From Monarcha castaneiventris obscurior (lineage: Eukaryota; Chordata; Aves; Passeriformes; Monarchidae): a DNA stretch of 64,000 nucleotides. The stretch covers positions 59,081,913-59,145,912 of the forward strand of contig JAMPIT010000894.1 in assembly GCA_026261815.1 (NCBI GenBank), in the 5' to 3' direction. The notes under the pieces were generated by a model, which saw only the letters and a program-made list of their open reading frames with translations, did not search any database and was not told the DNA's origin. Positions 46,900 to 56,800 of the stretch are shown in pieces (the stretch's first letter is position 1; every line of letters begins with the position of its first letter). The translations under genes were made by a program, and so were the position numbers.

Positions 46900-48650
46900 T
46901 GCCAGCAATTTTATCAAATTTAAATAAATTTCAATAAATTTGAATAAAGTTTTTTACTGAATTTGGAGAAATTTTGAGTGGGGGGGGAAGGCAATTTTGC
47001 GCAAAGAGAAATGGTCAGAAAGGAGGAGGAATCGGCTCAAAAGTGACGCCAAAATGGATTTTCAAAGTGAAACATTTCCTATAAAATTGCGTTTAATTTG
47101 CATAAATTTGCATAGATTAGCCTAAATTTGCATAAACCTATATTTTATATTTATCTATTGGTATTACATCTATCTTAAAATCAAACTTTAAAAGTCACCA
47201 AACGGCTCAAAAATGAACCCAGATTTGGTTAAAATGTCAATAAGATTAATGAATATTCATTAATTAAGACAATGTTTAAATTAGAATTAAAATTTGGGTT
47301 TTTAAACGCCAAAAAGACCCAAGAATTAATTAAAACGAAGTTGAAATTAAGAATTATTAATAAATTGAAACAGCTATTAAAGATCTTTAAACTCTCTGAA
47401 ATTTAATTAAAATTAATAAATTAAAGAAGATTTTTAAATTATTTAGGAAAAGGGGATTTTTTGCCCCAAAATGCCTCAAAAAAGCTCTGAAAGAGCCCCA
47501 AAAAAAGCCTCTAAAATTTAAATAAATTTGGGCTTTAAATATTTAAATTCTTTCTTAATAAGTACTTAATTACTTAAATACTTAACAAATTAAATCATAA
47601 CATTTTGGCTTTAAATATTTAAATTCTCTCTTACTAAACACTTAATAACTTCATAACTTAAATACGCAATAACTTAAATCAATACTTAATAAATAAATAT
47701 TTAATAGTATTAATCATATTCACTTTAATAATTAATGCAAGAGGTTGAAAAGGCGATTTTGAACCTAAAAAAAAAGATCCAAACCCCCTTGAAACCCCTC
47801 TAAATTTCAATGAAATCCGCTAAATTTAATAAGGATTAATAAATATTAATAAATATTAATAAATATTAATAAATATTAATAAATATTAATAAACGAGAAT
47901 AACTTAAGGCAATATTTAAATTATTTCAAGCCTAAACAGGATAAAAGTCAAGGAAATGGTAAAAAAGACCCAAAATGCCTCAAAAAGCTCCAAAACTCCC
48001 CCCACAAATTGAATAAATATTTCAATAAATAATTAATTTAATTTAATATCAATAAATTAAAGGAATTTCAGTTAACTTTAAAGTTTAATTGGATTTAATT
48101 CTGTTCATTTAGTGTGGAATTCAATAAATTAAAGGGTTTAAAACAGAAATTTGGCCCCAAAACGGGACAGAACGGCCCCAAAACTGAGTTTAAACAGCCC
48201 ACATTTAATTAAAATTTAATTAATATTAAAAAGCCTGAAATAAAAATCGTTTCAGATTAAATAAATATGAAGGAATTCATATAAATCTGAGGCAAAAATG
48301 AGTTTAGAAGACGATTTTAGCCCAAAAATCCCTCAGGAAAAACCTCAAGCGCCTCAAAAAAAAAAAAAAACGGCAGAACCCCGCGATTAAAACTAATTAA
48401 CCAATTAAATTACTTAAGGAATTAAATTAAGAATTAAATTAGGAATTAAATTAGGAATTAAATTAAATTAAACCAGGTTTGAACCCCCTCGCTACCCCCC
48501 ACTCCCGGATTTCCGAGTTTAAACCCGAATCGCCTCCAAACCCCTCGCGGCGCTAATTAGCGCCTTAATTAGCGCCGTAATTGACCGGCGCGAGTCCCCC
48601 GCCGCTAATTAAGTTCATTAAACTAATTAAATGAAGCAATGAATCGATTA
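46900..48650. other. AT-rich island with small tandem repeats, no gene
   Basis: TTAA/ATTAAT-rich DNA, sharply different from the C-rich arrays on both sides. Includes six tandem AATAAATATT-type 10-mers (47827-47893), TTAGGAATTAAA repeats (48420-48470) and an 11-A run (48357-48370). No coding signature. Confidence 0.7.
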
Positions 48651-48659
48651 AACCGCCTC

Positions 48660-49020
48660 AGGAAGAGCCACACCTCGACCGCCGCCACCGCCGGACTGAG
48701 CCTGAGGGCTCCGCGCCGCGCCCCTTTTATCACCTCGGTTGCCCCGCCCCCTTCCCCGCCTTTCAGCTAATCACTGCGCCGCTCGCCTCAGGAGAGCCCC
48801 CCCTTTTCCCCGCCCCTCTTTTTCCCGCCTTTCCCCTGCCCAGCCAGTCGGCGCGCCTCTCTCCCCTGGGCGGCTGGCGCTGACCAATCAGAGAAGGGCT
48901 TGGGAAGAGGCGGGAAGCGCTGAGCCAATGGGAGCGCAGGGCGCCTCACGGCGCTCGGCCAATCAGAGCGCTGCGCCCGTGAGGGGGAGAAGGGAGGGGA
49001 AAATGGCGGCTGGGAGAGAC
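48660..49020. promoter_or_regulatory. CCAAT-rich CpG island, probable (bidirectional) promoter
   Basis: GC- and CpG-rich. CCAAT boxes at 48884-48888, 48925-48929 and 48959-48963. TTTCCCGCC/GGCGGGAA E2F-like words near 48830 and 48910. On the minus strand a TATA-like gataaaagg (plus 48723-48732) is followed by a GC-rich leader ending GCGGTCGAG before a possible gt donor. On the plus strand ATG 49003 lies in AAAATGGCGGC, both a fair start context and a YY1 motif, but its frame soon enters minisatellite. The gene controlled is not identified. Confidence 0.5.
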
Positions 49021-49620
49021 CGGGGGGGATTTGAGGGGTCCCGGAGCGGTTTTGGGGTGAAACTGGGGGATTTTGGGCAAAATTGAGGTATTTTGGGGGG
49101 CCCGGAGGGGTTTGGGGGGGAAATTGAGGGGTTTTGGGGGAAAATTGAGGGGTTTTGGGTGTCCCTGAGGGGTTTTGGGGGAAAATTGAGGGGTTTTGGG
49201 TGTCCCTGAGGTGTTTTGGGGTAAAATTGGAGGATTTTGGGGTGTCCCTGAGAGATTTTAGGGGGAAATTAAGGGATTTTGGGTGTCCTTGAGGGGTTTT
49301 GGGGAAAAATTGGGGGATTTTGGGGGTCCGTGAGGGGTTTTGGGAGAAAATTGAGGGATTTTGGGGTCTCTGAGGTGTTTTGGGGAAAATTGAGAGAATT
49401 TGGGGGTCTCTGAGGGGTTTTGTGAGAAAATTGAGGGGTTTGGGGTAAAACTGAGGGATTTTGGAGACTCCTGAGGGGTTTTGGGGGAGAACTGAGGGAT
49501 TTGGGGAGAAAATTGAGGGATTTTGGAGAAATCTGAGGGATTTTGCGGGTCCCTGAGGGGTTTTGGGGTAAAATTGGAAGGTTTTGGGGGTTCTTGAGGG
49601 GTTTTGGGGGTAAAATTGAG
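49020..49620 (-). repeat. G-rich-strand minisatellite (GGGGTTTTGGGG type)
   Basis: On the plus strand, units of about 30-60 bp such as GAGGGGTTTTGGGGGAAAATT and TTTTGGGTGTCCCTGAGG. This is the reverse-complement composition of the neighbouring CCCAAAAT arrays. The 282-codon minus-strand frame through it (Pro/Ser/Asn-rich) is a repeat artefact. Confidence 0.95.
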
Positions 49621-49623
49621 GGG

Positions 49624-49702
49624 TGCAGCCCAGCACCGGCTTTTACCTCTACAGCCGCTGGAGGTCGGCAGCGGAGCCGCGAGAGCGAGGACGAGGCGGA
49701 TG
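49624..49702 (-). repeat. Short fragment of the right-end satellite family
   Basis: Nearly identical to 53708-53806 apart from a 20-base gap (CACCGGCTTTTACCTCTACAG, then GCAGCGGAGCCGCGAGAGCG). Through that copy it matches the satellite monomer in reverse complement (CTCTCGCGGCTCC ... GGGCTGCACC). Confidence 0.7.
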
Positions 49703-49709
49703 CATGTTC

Positions 49710-50185
49710 CAGGAATTTACCCCAAAAAATCCCCAAAAGTCCACAAAATTATCCCCTTAAAATCCCAAAATTCCAGGAAATATCCCAAAACTTATCCCCA
49801 AAGTCCCACAAAATCTCCCCAAAATGCTCCCCAGAAGCTGCCAAAGGCAAGACAGGGCCTCATGCTGGGTCTCTCACTGAGGGGGGAAAAGGCGTCACAA
49901 TGTGCCCAAAAACACCCAAAATTATTCCTGACATACCTCAGAAATCCCCCAAAAGAATCTCCCCCAAAAAGCAAAAAAATCTCCCCAAAATATCCCCGAA
50001 ATTCCAGGAAATTATCTCAAAAAAATCCCCCAAAAATTCCACAAAATATCCCAAAAGACTTCTGAAATATTCCCAAAATATCCTCAAAACTATGCCAAAC
50101 TTACCCCAAAAAACCCACAAAATTATTCCAAAAATATCCCCCAGATATCCCCTAAAACACCCAAATTTACCCCAAAAATGCAAGT
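49710..50185 (+). repeat. CCCAAAAT minisatellite, third block
   Basis: Units such as CCCCAAAATATCCC and CCAGGAAATTATC. A unique stretch at about 49840-49905 (GAAGCTGCCAAAGGCAAGAC...) interrupts it. On the minus strand that insert follows a good acceptor-like tract but has no donor, so I do not call an exon. Confidence 0.9.
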
Positions 50186-50189
50186 ATAA

Positions 50190-52980
50190 ACCAGTCTAAA
50201 TAAACCTGTATAAGCCAGTATAAAAATTCCCTTTAATCCCCTTCTCCCCCATTTTTAACCCTTTCACCCCCTCCCAGTCATTCCCAGTCCCTCCCATTCC
50301 CTCCCTGTCCAAACCAGTAACCCCCAACCCCAAACCACCCCAAACCAGAAATCCAAAACCCCCTCCCAGTTCCCTCCCAGTTCATCCCAGCATAAACCAG
50401 TATAAACCAGTAAAAACCCAAAAATTCCCTTTTTCCCCCATTTAATCCCCTCCCAGTTCATCCCAGTAACCTCAAACTCCCTCCCAGTATGAACCAGTAT
50501 GGACAAGTATAAACCAGTAAAAACCCCAAAATCCCCTTTTTCCCGCATTTAAAGCCCTCCCAGTTCATCCCAGTTCGTCCCAGTAACCCCAAACCCCCTC
50601 CCAGCTCCCTCCCATTTCATCTCAGTTCATCCCAGTTCATCCCAGTTCCATCCCAGTCCCCCTGAAACCCCAAACCAGTTCCCTCCCGGTACAAACCAGT
50701 AACCCCAAACCCCCTTCCAGTTCCCTCCCAGTCCCTCCCAGTAACCCTGAAACCCAAACCAGTCCTTTCCAGTTCATCCCAGTAACCCCAAATCCCCTCC
50801 CAGTACCCTCCCAGTATAAACCAGTAACTCCCAGTTCATCCCAGTAACCCCCAACCTCTTCCCAGTCCCTCCCAGTTCATCCCAGTATAAACCAGTACAA
50901 ACCAGTCCATCCCAGTCCCATCCCAGTTGCTCCCAGTAACCCCAGACCCCCTCCCAGTCCCCTCCCAGTATAAGCCAGGAACTCCCAGTTCCTCCCAGTC
51001 CCCTCCCAGTTCCGTCCCAGTCCAAACCAGTCTAAACCAGCCCAAACCACTATAAACCAGTATAAAAAAATCCCTTTAATCCCCTTTTCCCCCATTTTTA
51101 ACCCTTTCACCCCCTCCCAGTCATTCCCAGTCCCTCCCATTCCCTCCCAGTCCAAACCAGTAACCCCCAACCCCAAACCAGCCCAAACCAGTATAAATTA
51201 GTATAAAAATCCCCCTTTAATCCCCTTTCCCCCCATTTTTAACCCTTTAACCACCTCCCAGTCCAAACCAGTCCCCTCCCAGTCCAAACCAGTAACTCCC
51301 CGCCCCAAACCAGCCCAAACCAGTATAAACCAGTACGTGGGGGCACCACAGGAACTGGGGGTCACTGAGCAGCTCCCGCTCCGTCAACCTCCGGGTCACC
51401 AGGCCGAAGGTGTTGGGGTCCAGGCAGTGCTGCAGCTGCTCCCAGTATAAACCAGTATAAACCAGTATGGACCAGTATAAGCCCAAAATCCCCTTTTTAG
51501 CCCCTCCCAGTTCATCCCAGTAGCCCCAAACTCCCTCCCAGTTCCTCCCAGCATAAACCAGTATAAACCAGGAGAAACAAGTAAAAGCCCCAAAATCCCC
51601 TTTTTCCCCCCATTTAATCCCCTCCCAGTTCATCTCAGTAAGTCCCAGTTGCTCCCAGTTCATCCCAATAACCCTAAACCCCCTCCCAGTACAAACCAGT
51701 ACAAAACAGTCTAAACCAGTATAAACCAGTATGGACCAGTACAAACCAGTATAAACCCCATAATCCCCATTTTTCCCCTCTTTCATCCCCTCCCAGTTCC
51801 TCCTAGTTCATCCCAGGAACCCCAAACTCCCTCCCAGTATGAAACAGTATAAACCAGTAAAAACCCAAAAATCCCCTTTTTTCCCGCATTTAATGCCCTC
51901 CCAGTTCATCCCAGTAACTCCCAGTTGCTCCCAGTTCCCTCCCAGTTCATCCTAGCATAAACCAGTATAAACCAGTAAAAACCCCAAAATCCCCATTTTT
52001 CCCCTCTTTCATCCCCTCCCAGTTCATCCCATTTTATCCCAGTTCCTCCTAGTTCATCCCAGTAACCCCAAAATCCCTCCCAGTATGAACCAGTATAAAC
52101 CAGTAAAAACCCCCAAATCCCCTTTTTCCCGCATTTAATGCCCTCCCAGTTCATCCCAGTAACCCCAAACCCCCTCCCAGTTCCCACCCAGTTCAGCCCA
52201 GTATAAACCAGTATAAACTGATAAAAACCCGTATAAATTAGCAACCCCAAAATCCCCATTTCCCCCCCTTTAATCCCCTCCCAGGTCATCCCCGTCCCTC
52301 CCAGTAACCCTAAACCAGTTCCCTCCCAGTATAAACCGGTACAAACCAGTAACCCCAAACCCCCAAATTTTACCCTTTTTCATCCATTTTTAACTCTTTA
52401 ACTCCCTTCCAGTCCCTCCCAGTAACCCCCAACCCAATTCCCAGTCCCCTCCCAGTCCCTCCCAGTACAAAGTAGTGCAAACCAGTAACCCCAAATCCCC
52501 TCCCCACCATTTTTAACCATTTTAACCCTTTAACTCCCTCCAAATTGCTCCCAGCCCTCCCAGTTCATCGCAGTCCCCTCCCAGTTCACCTCAGTTCATC
52601 CCAGTTCCATCCCAATCCTCCTCAAGCCCCAAACCAGTTCCCTCCCAGTACAAACCAGTAACCCCAAACCCCAATTTAGCCCTTTTTAAAACCTTTTTTA
52701 GCCATTTTAAGCCCGTTTTTGACCATTTTTAACCCTTTAATCTGCTCCAAATCGCTCCCAGTTTGCCCCAGTTCATCCCAGTGGCTTCCCAGTTCCCTCC
52801 CAGTATAAACCAGTACAAACCAGTAACCTCAAATCCCCTTTTTCCTCCATTTTTAACCCTTTTCACCCCATTTTTAATCCTTTAATAATTTCTAACTTCC
52901 TCCAAATCACTCCCAGCTTTTGGTCCCAGTGCCCCCCAAACCCCATCCCAGTCCCTCCCAGTATAACCCAGTGCTGCCAG
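50190..52980 (+). repeat. CCCAGT(ATAAACCAGT) minisatellite
   Basis: About 2.8 kb of CCCAGTATAAACCAGTATAAACCAGTAACCCC and CCCTCCCAGTTCATCCCAGT words, in longer duplicated segments (for example about 50200-50340 versus 51040-51190). Minus-strand frames reading YTGLYWEGTG-like repeats are artefacts. The block fills the apparent introns around 51337-51435. Confidence 0.95.
51337..51435 (-). CDS. RNF31: RNF31 (HOIP)-like exon, RING1-IBR linker to first IBR cysteine
   Basis: A 99-nt phase 0-0 exon island inside the CCCAGT minisatellite. Minus strand acceptor ...gggagcag ends at 51436 and the donor gtactg begins at 51336. It encodes 33 residues, starting LQHCLDPNTFGLVTRRLTER and ending DPQFLWCPH. 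The arrangement LxxxLxP....F....LTE..L..DP.FLWC is what I recall for the helical linker and IBR entry of RNF31, the catalytic subunit of the linear ubiquitin (LUBAC) ligase. It follows the RING1 exon at 52985-53157 in the expected order and phase. Next IBR/RING2 exons were not found to the left. Other RBR ligases are less likely because of the linker spacing. Confidence 0.65.
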
Positions 52981-52984
52981 TTAC

Positions 52985-53157
52985 TGCAGGCTCCAGCGTG
53001 GACCAGTACCAGAGGCGCTGGGCCTCGTCGCGCAGGTCGTGTCGGCCGCAGCTGGGGCAGCCCAGGGCGCCCACGACTCGCTCCCCCACGCCCACCGAGA
53101 AGTGCAGCCGGAAGCACTCGGGCACAGCGGGCACGAGCAGCCCGGCAGCCACTGCAT
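52985..53157 (-). CDS. RNF31: RNF31 (HOIP)-like RING1 exon with a one-base shift
   Basis: Minus strand: acceptor gtactggtgcag before 53157, donor gtaact after 52985. The first 13 codons read MQWLPGCSCPLCP. One base is then missing relative to a continuous frame, and the sequence continues ECFRLHFSVGVGERVVGALG, CPSCGRHDLRDEAQRLWYWSTLEPA. Together they give the C-x-C-x2-C-x2-C ... C-x2-C zinc-binding pattern of RING1 followed by the D-L...YFSTL-like helix known in RNF31. The 173-nt length is one short of 58 codons. In the family this RING recruits E2-ubiquitin for linear chain synthesis in NF-kB signalling. The base loss may be an assembly error in a C run or true decay. Satellite-like DNA begins within about 10 bases upstream of the exon. 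Confidence 0.65.
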
Positions 53158-53165
53158 CTGCACCA

Positions 53166-53810
53166 GTACGGACCTGTGTCCTGGCACAGGGCTCGGCGCG
53201 AGACGTGGCCGAGAAGCTTTCGGCTTAGCTTCGGGCGGCGAGAGGGGCAGAATGTGCCGCAGAGCAGCGCTGAGAAGGAAAGCTGCGGGGACCCCAGGAG
53301 TGTTTGGACGGCGGCAGGGTGCCGGAGCGCTTGGCTGCCGGCACGGCGTTCCGTGCGAGCAGCAGAGCGCTGTCCGCCTCCGGGAGAAGGGAGGCACTCG
53401 AGAAAAAGAAGGAGGGAGCCGTAGAGCACCGGGGCTCGCGTGCACGTCGTACGGGCTTGCGAGACGAAGGGTGGCCGCCGCTCTCGTGCCTGCTGAAATG
53501 ACGTTCTAGCGTTCGGAAAGAGGAAGTCCAAAGACAGCTGCTCGTCCTGCACGCCCCTTCCTCTTCCAGCTCTACGTGGAAGGGGCTGCGCTTCCCCTCG
53601 GTCCCCGAGTTTCAGAGGACACGACGGTAGGATGCAGCGGGGAAGGCAAGTTCAGAGCACACGCTTGAGCTTGACTGCTGCTGACGTAAGGAAGGCGAAG
53701 GCAGGGGCAGCCCTGCACCGGCTTTTACCTCTACAGCCGTTCCCCATGAGAGCAAGCCTCTGGAGGTCAGCAGCGGAGCCGCGAGAGCGAGGACGAGGAG
53801 GACGCGTATC
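53166..53810 (-). repeat. Inverted, diverged partial satellite monomer
   Basis: In reverse complement, the following appear in monomer order from right to left: CTCTCGCGGCTCC, GGGCTGC-CCTTCGCCTT, GAGAGCGGCGGCC, GCGAGCCCCGGTGCTCT, CTTCTCCCGGAGGC, CCGCAGCTTTCCTTC and GTGCCAGGACAC. It meets the direct array head-to-head at about 53810. Confidence 0.8.
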
Positions 53811-53814
53811 TGAG

Positions 53815-56800
53815 AGGAAAGGAACCGAGAGCCGCAGTGTGCCGGCCGCTTTCTGAAGGCTGCTCTTAAGTCCGGACACATACGAAGAAGGAAGCCGCAG
53901 AGCACGGGGCTTGTGCGTGCAGCGTGCCGAGGTGCCGCAGGCCAGCAAACGCTCCTTCACCACCCCAGTCGGCCCAGGACGTTCTTGCCGCTGCGGAAAG
54001 TAACGCGCCGCCGTGCAACGCCGCCACGCAGCACCTTCTCAATCGCTCGGCGTCGCAGGGTCCTCGCAGCTGGAGCGCACGCAGAAGCACGCGGCAAGGC
54101 AGAAGGCGTTCCTAAAGTACCCCCTCTCCAAGCAGCCTTCGCAAAGCGCGCATCCCACTCTGCCTCGGTGCCTTTCTTGTAAGCCAGACGCCCGCCTTGC
54201 TTTCACTCTCGCGGCTCCCTTGCCAGCCCCAGCAGCCGCTCCCACGGAGGACGGCTCTAGAAGGACGCCCCGCGGCCGGGCTGCACCTTCGCCTTTCCGC
54301 ACGGAGGCAAGGTCAAAACTCAGCGGTGGTGCGCTGCGTGCTTCCCTTCCTCGCTGCACCCGACTAGCGCCGTGTTCGCTGAAACCCGGAGACTGCAGGG
54401 AAGCGCAGTTGCGTCCACGCCGAGCTCCAAGAGGAATGGGTAGCGGCAACGAAATCAAGTGTCCTTGCACTTCCTCCTTGCCACTGCTTAGAGCGCGAAG
54501 TCAGCCGGCAGGAGAGCGGCAGCCAGCCTCGTCTCTTCAGCGCGTACCACGCGCACGCAAGCCCCGTGCTCTGCGGCTCCGTTCTTGGCCTTTTCGAACA
54601 CGCCGTGCCTTCGTTCTCCCGGAGGCCAACAGCCGGCTACTTCCCGCACGGATCAGCGTGCCGGCAAGCGGAGCGCTGCGCCTCACCGCCTCTGCCAAAC
54701 TCGCCTGGCCGCCGCAGCTTTCCTTCACGGCCTGCAGAGCGCCGCGGGATGGCGGTGCTGTCTGCCCGGTGCTTCTCAGCCCGAAGTGCCGCGGCGCTCG
54801 CGGAACAGCCGCGGCAAGGACCGACGATCCCGGACAGGCGCCTCCGCACGGACAGAGGTGCCAGGACAAAACCGACTTCTCCGTCAGCCCACCTCGCGGC
54901 CCAGCTTGTGGAGCTGTGTTCAAAGTCCCGCGCACTGAAAGGCTCCTCCAGCAAGTGCTTCTGCCCGGCACGCTGCGCCGGGTGAGAGCCTTGGTGGGCA
55001 GAGCGGACCCCGCGAAACACAAAGGGCGTCCTGGTAGCTCGAGCTGAGGGAAAGGTACCGGGCGAGGTACACCGTGGGTGCGTGCGTACGGCACGCGCGC
55101 GGAAAAGCGGCACGGTTCGGCGCCCTCGCTGGGCTGCTGTTAAGTCCGGATACGTACGGCGAAGAAGGAAGCCGCAGAGCACGGGGCTTGTGCGTGCAGC
55201 GTGCCGAGGTGCCGCAAGCCAACAAAAGCTCCTTCACCACCCCAGTCGGCCCAGGACGTTCTTGCCGCTGCGGAAAGTAACGAGCCGCCGTGCAACGCCG
55301 CCACGCAGCACCTTCTCAATCGCTCTGCGTCGCAGGGTCCTTGCAGCTGGAGCGCACGCAGAAGCACGCGGCAAGGCAGAAGGCGTTCCTAAAGTACCCC
55401 CTCTCCAAGCAGCCTTCGCAAAGCGCGCATCCCACTCTGCCTCGGTGCCTTTCTTGTAAGCCAGACGCCCGCCTTGCTATCACTCTCGCGGCTCCCTTGC
55501 CAGCCCCCAGCAGCCGCTCCCACGGAGGACGGCTCTAGAAGGACGCCCCGCGGCCGGGCTGCACCTTCGCCTTTCCGCACGGAGGCAACGTCAAAACTCA
55601 GCGGTGGTGCGCTGTGTGCTTCCCTTCCTCGCTGCACCCGACTAGCGCCGTGTTCGCTGAAACCCGGAGACTGCAGGGAAGCGCAGTTGCGTCCACGCCG
55701 AGCTGCAAGACGAAAGCAAGTGTCCTTGCACTTCCTCCTTGCCACTGCTTAGAGCGCGAAGTCAGCCGGCAAGAGAGCGGCAGCCAGCCTCGTCTCTTCA
55801 GCGCGTACCACGCGCACGCAAGCCCCGTGCTCTGCGGCTCCGTTCTTGGCCATTTCGAACACGCCGTGCCTTCGTTCTCCCGGAGGCCAACAGCCGGCTA
55901 CTTCCCGCACGGATCAGCGTGCCGGCAAGCGGAGCGCTGCGCCTCACCGCCTCTGCCAAACTCGCCTGGCCGCCGCAGCTTTCCTTCACGGCCTGCAGAG
56001 CGCCGCGGGATGGCGGTGCTGTCTGCCCGGTGCTTCTCAGCCCGAAGTGCCGCGGCGCTCGCGGAACAGCCGCGGCAAGGACCGACGATCCCGGACAGGC
56101 GCCTCCGCACGGACAGAGGTGCCAGGGCAAAACCGCGTTCTTCGTCAGCCCACTTCGCGGCCCAGCTTGTGGAGCTGTGTTCAAAGGCCCGCGCACTGAA
56201 AGGCTCCACCAGCAAGTGCTTCTGCCCGGCACGCTGCGCCGGAGCGAGAGGCACGGTGGGCAGCGCGGACCCCGCGAAACACAAAGGGCGTCCTGGTAGC
56301 TAGAGCTGAGGGAAAGGTACCGGGCGCGGTACACCGTGGGTGCGTGCGTACGGCACGCGCGCGGTAAAGCGGCACGGTTCGGCGCCCTCGCTGGGCTGCT
56401 GTTAAGTCCGGATACGTACGGCGAAGAAGGAAGCCGCAGAGCACGGGGCTTGTGCGTGCAGCGTGCCGAGGTGCCGCAGGCCAACAAACGATCCTTCGCC
56501 ACCCCAGTCGGCCCAGGACGTTCTTGCCGCTGCGGAAAGTAACGCGCCGCCGTGCAACGCCGCCACGCAGCACCTTCTCAATCGCTCGGCGTCGCAGGGT
56601 CCTTGCAGCTGGAGCGCACGCAGAAGCACGCGGCAAGGCAGAAGGCGTTCCTAAAGTACCCCCTCTCCAAGCAGCCTTCGCAAAGCGCGCATCCCACTCT
56701 GCCTCGGTGCCTTTCTTGTAAGCCAGACGCCCGCCTTGCTTTCACTCTCGCGGCTCCCTTGCCAGCCCCCAGCAGCCGCTCCCACAGAGGACGGCTCTAG

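Noticed and set aside
49655..49702. Apparent exon after a cttttacctctacag acceptor, duplicated at 53737
   Set aside because: Both copies align in reverse complement to the satellite monomer, and neither is followed by a good donor.
49840..49905. Minus-strand exon-like insert after a cccccctcag tract
   Set aside because: No donor site and only a short peptide without recognisable features.
50774..52358. Minus-strand frames with YTGLYWEGTG-like repeats
   Set aside because: Translations of the CCCAGTATAAA minisatellite.
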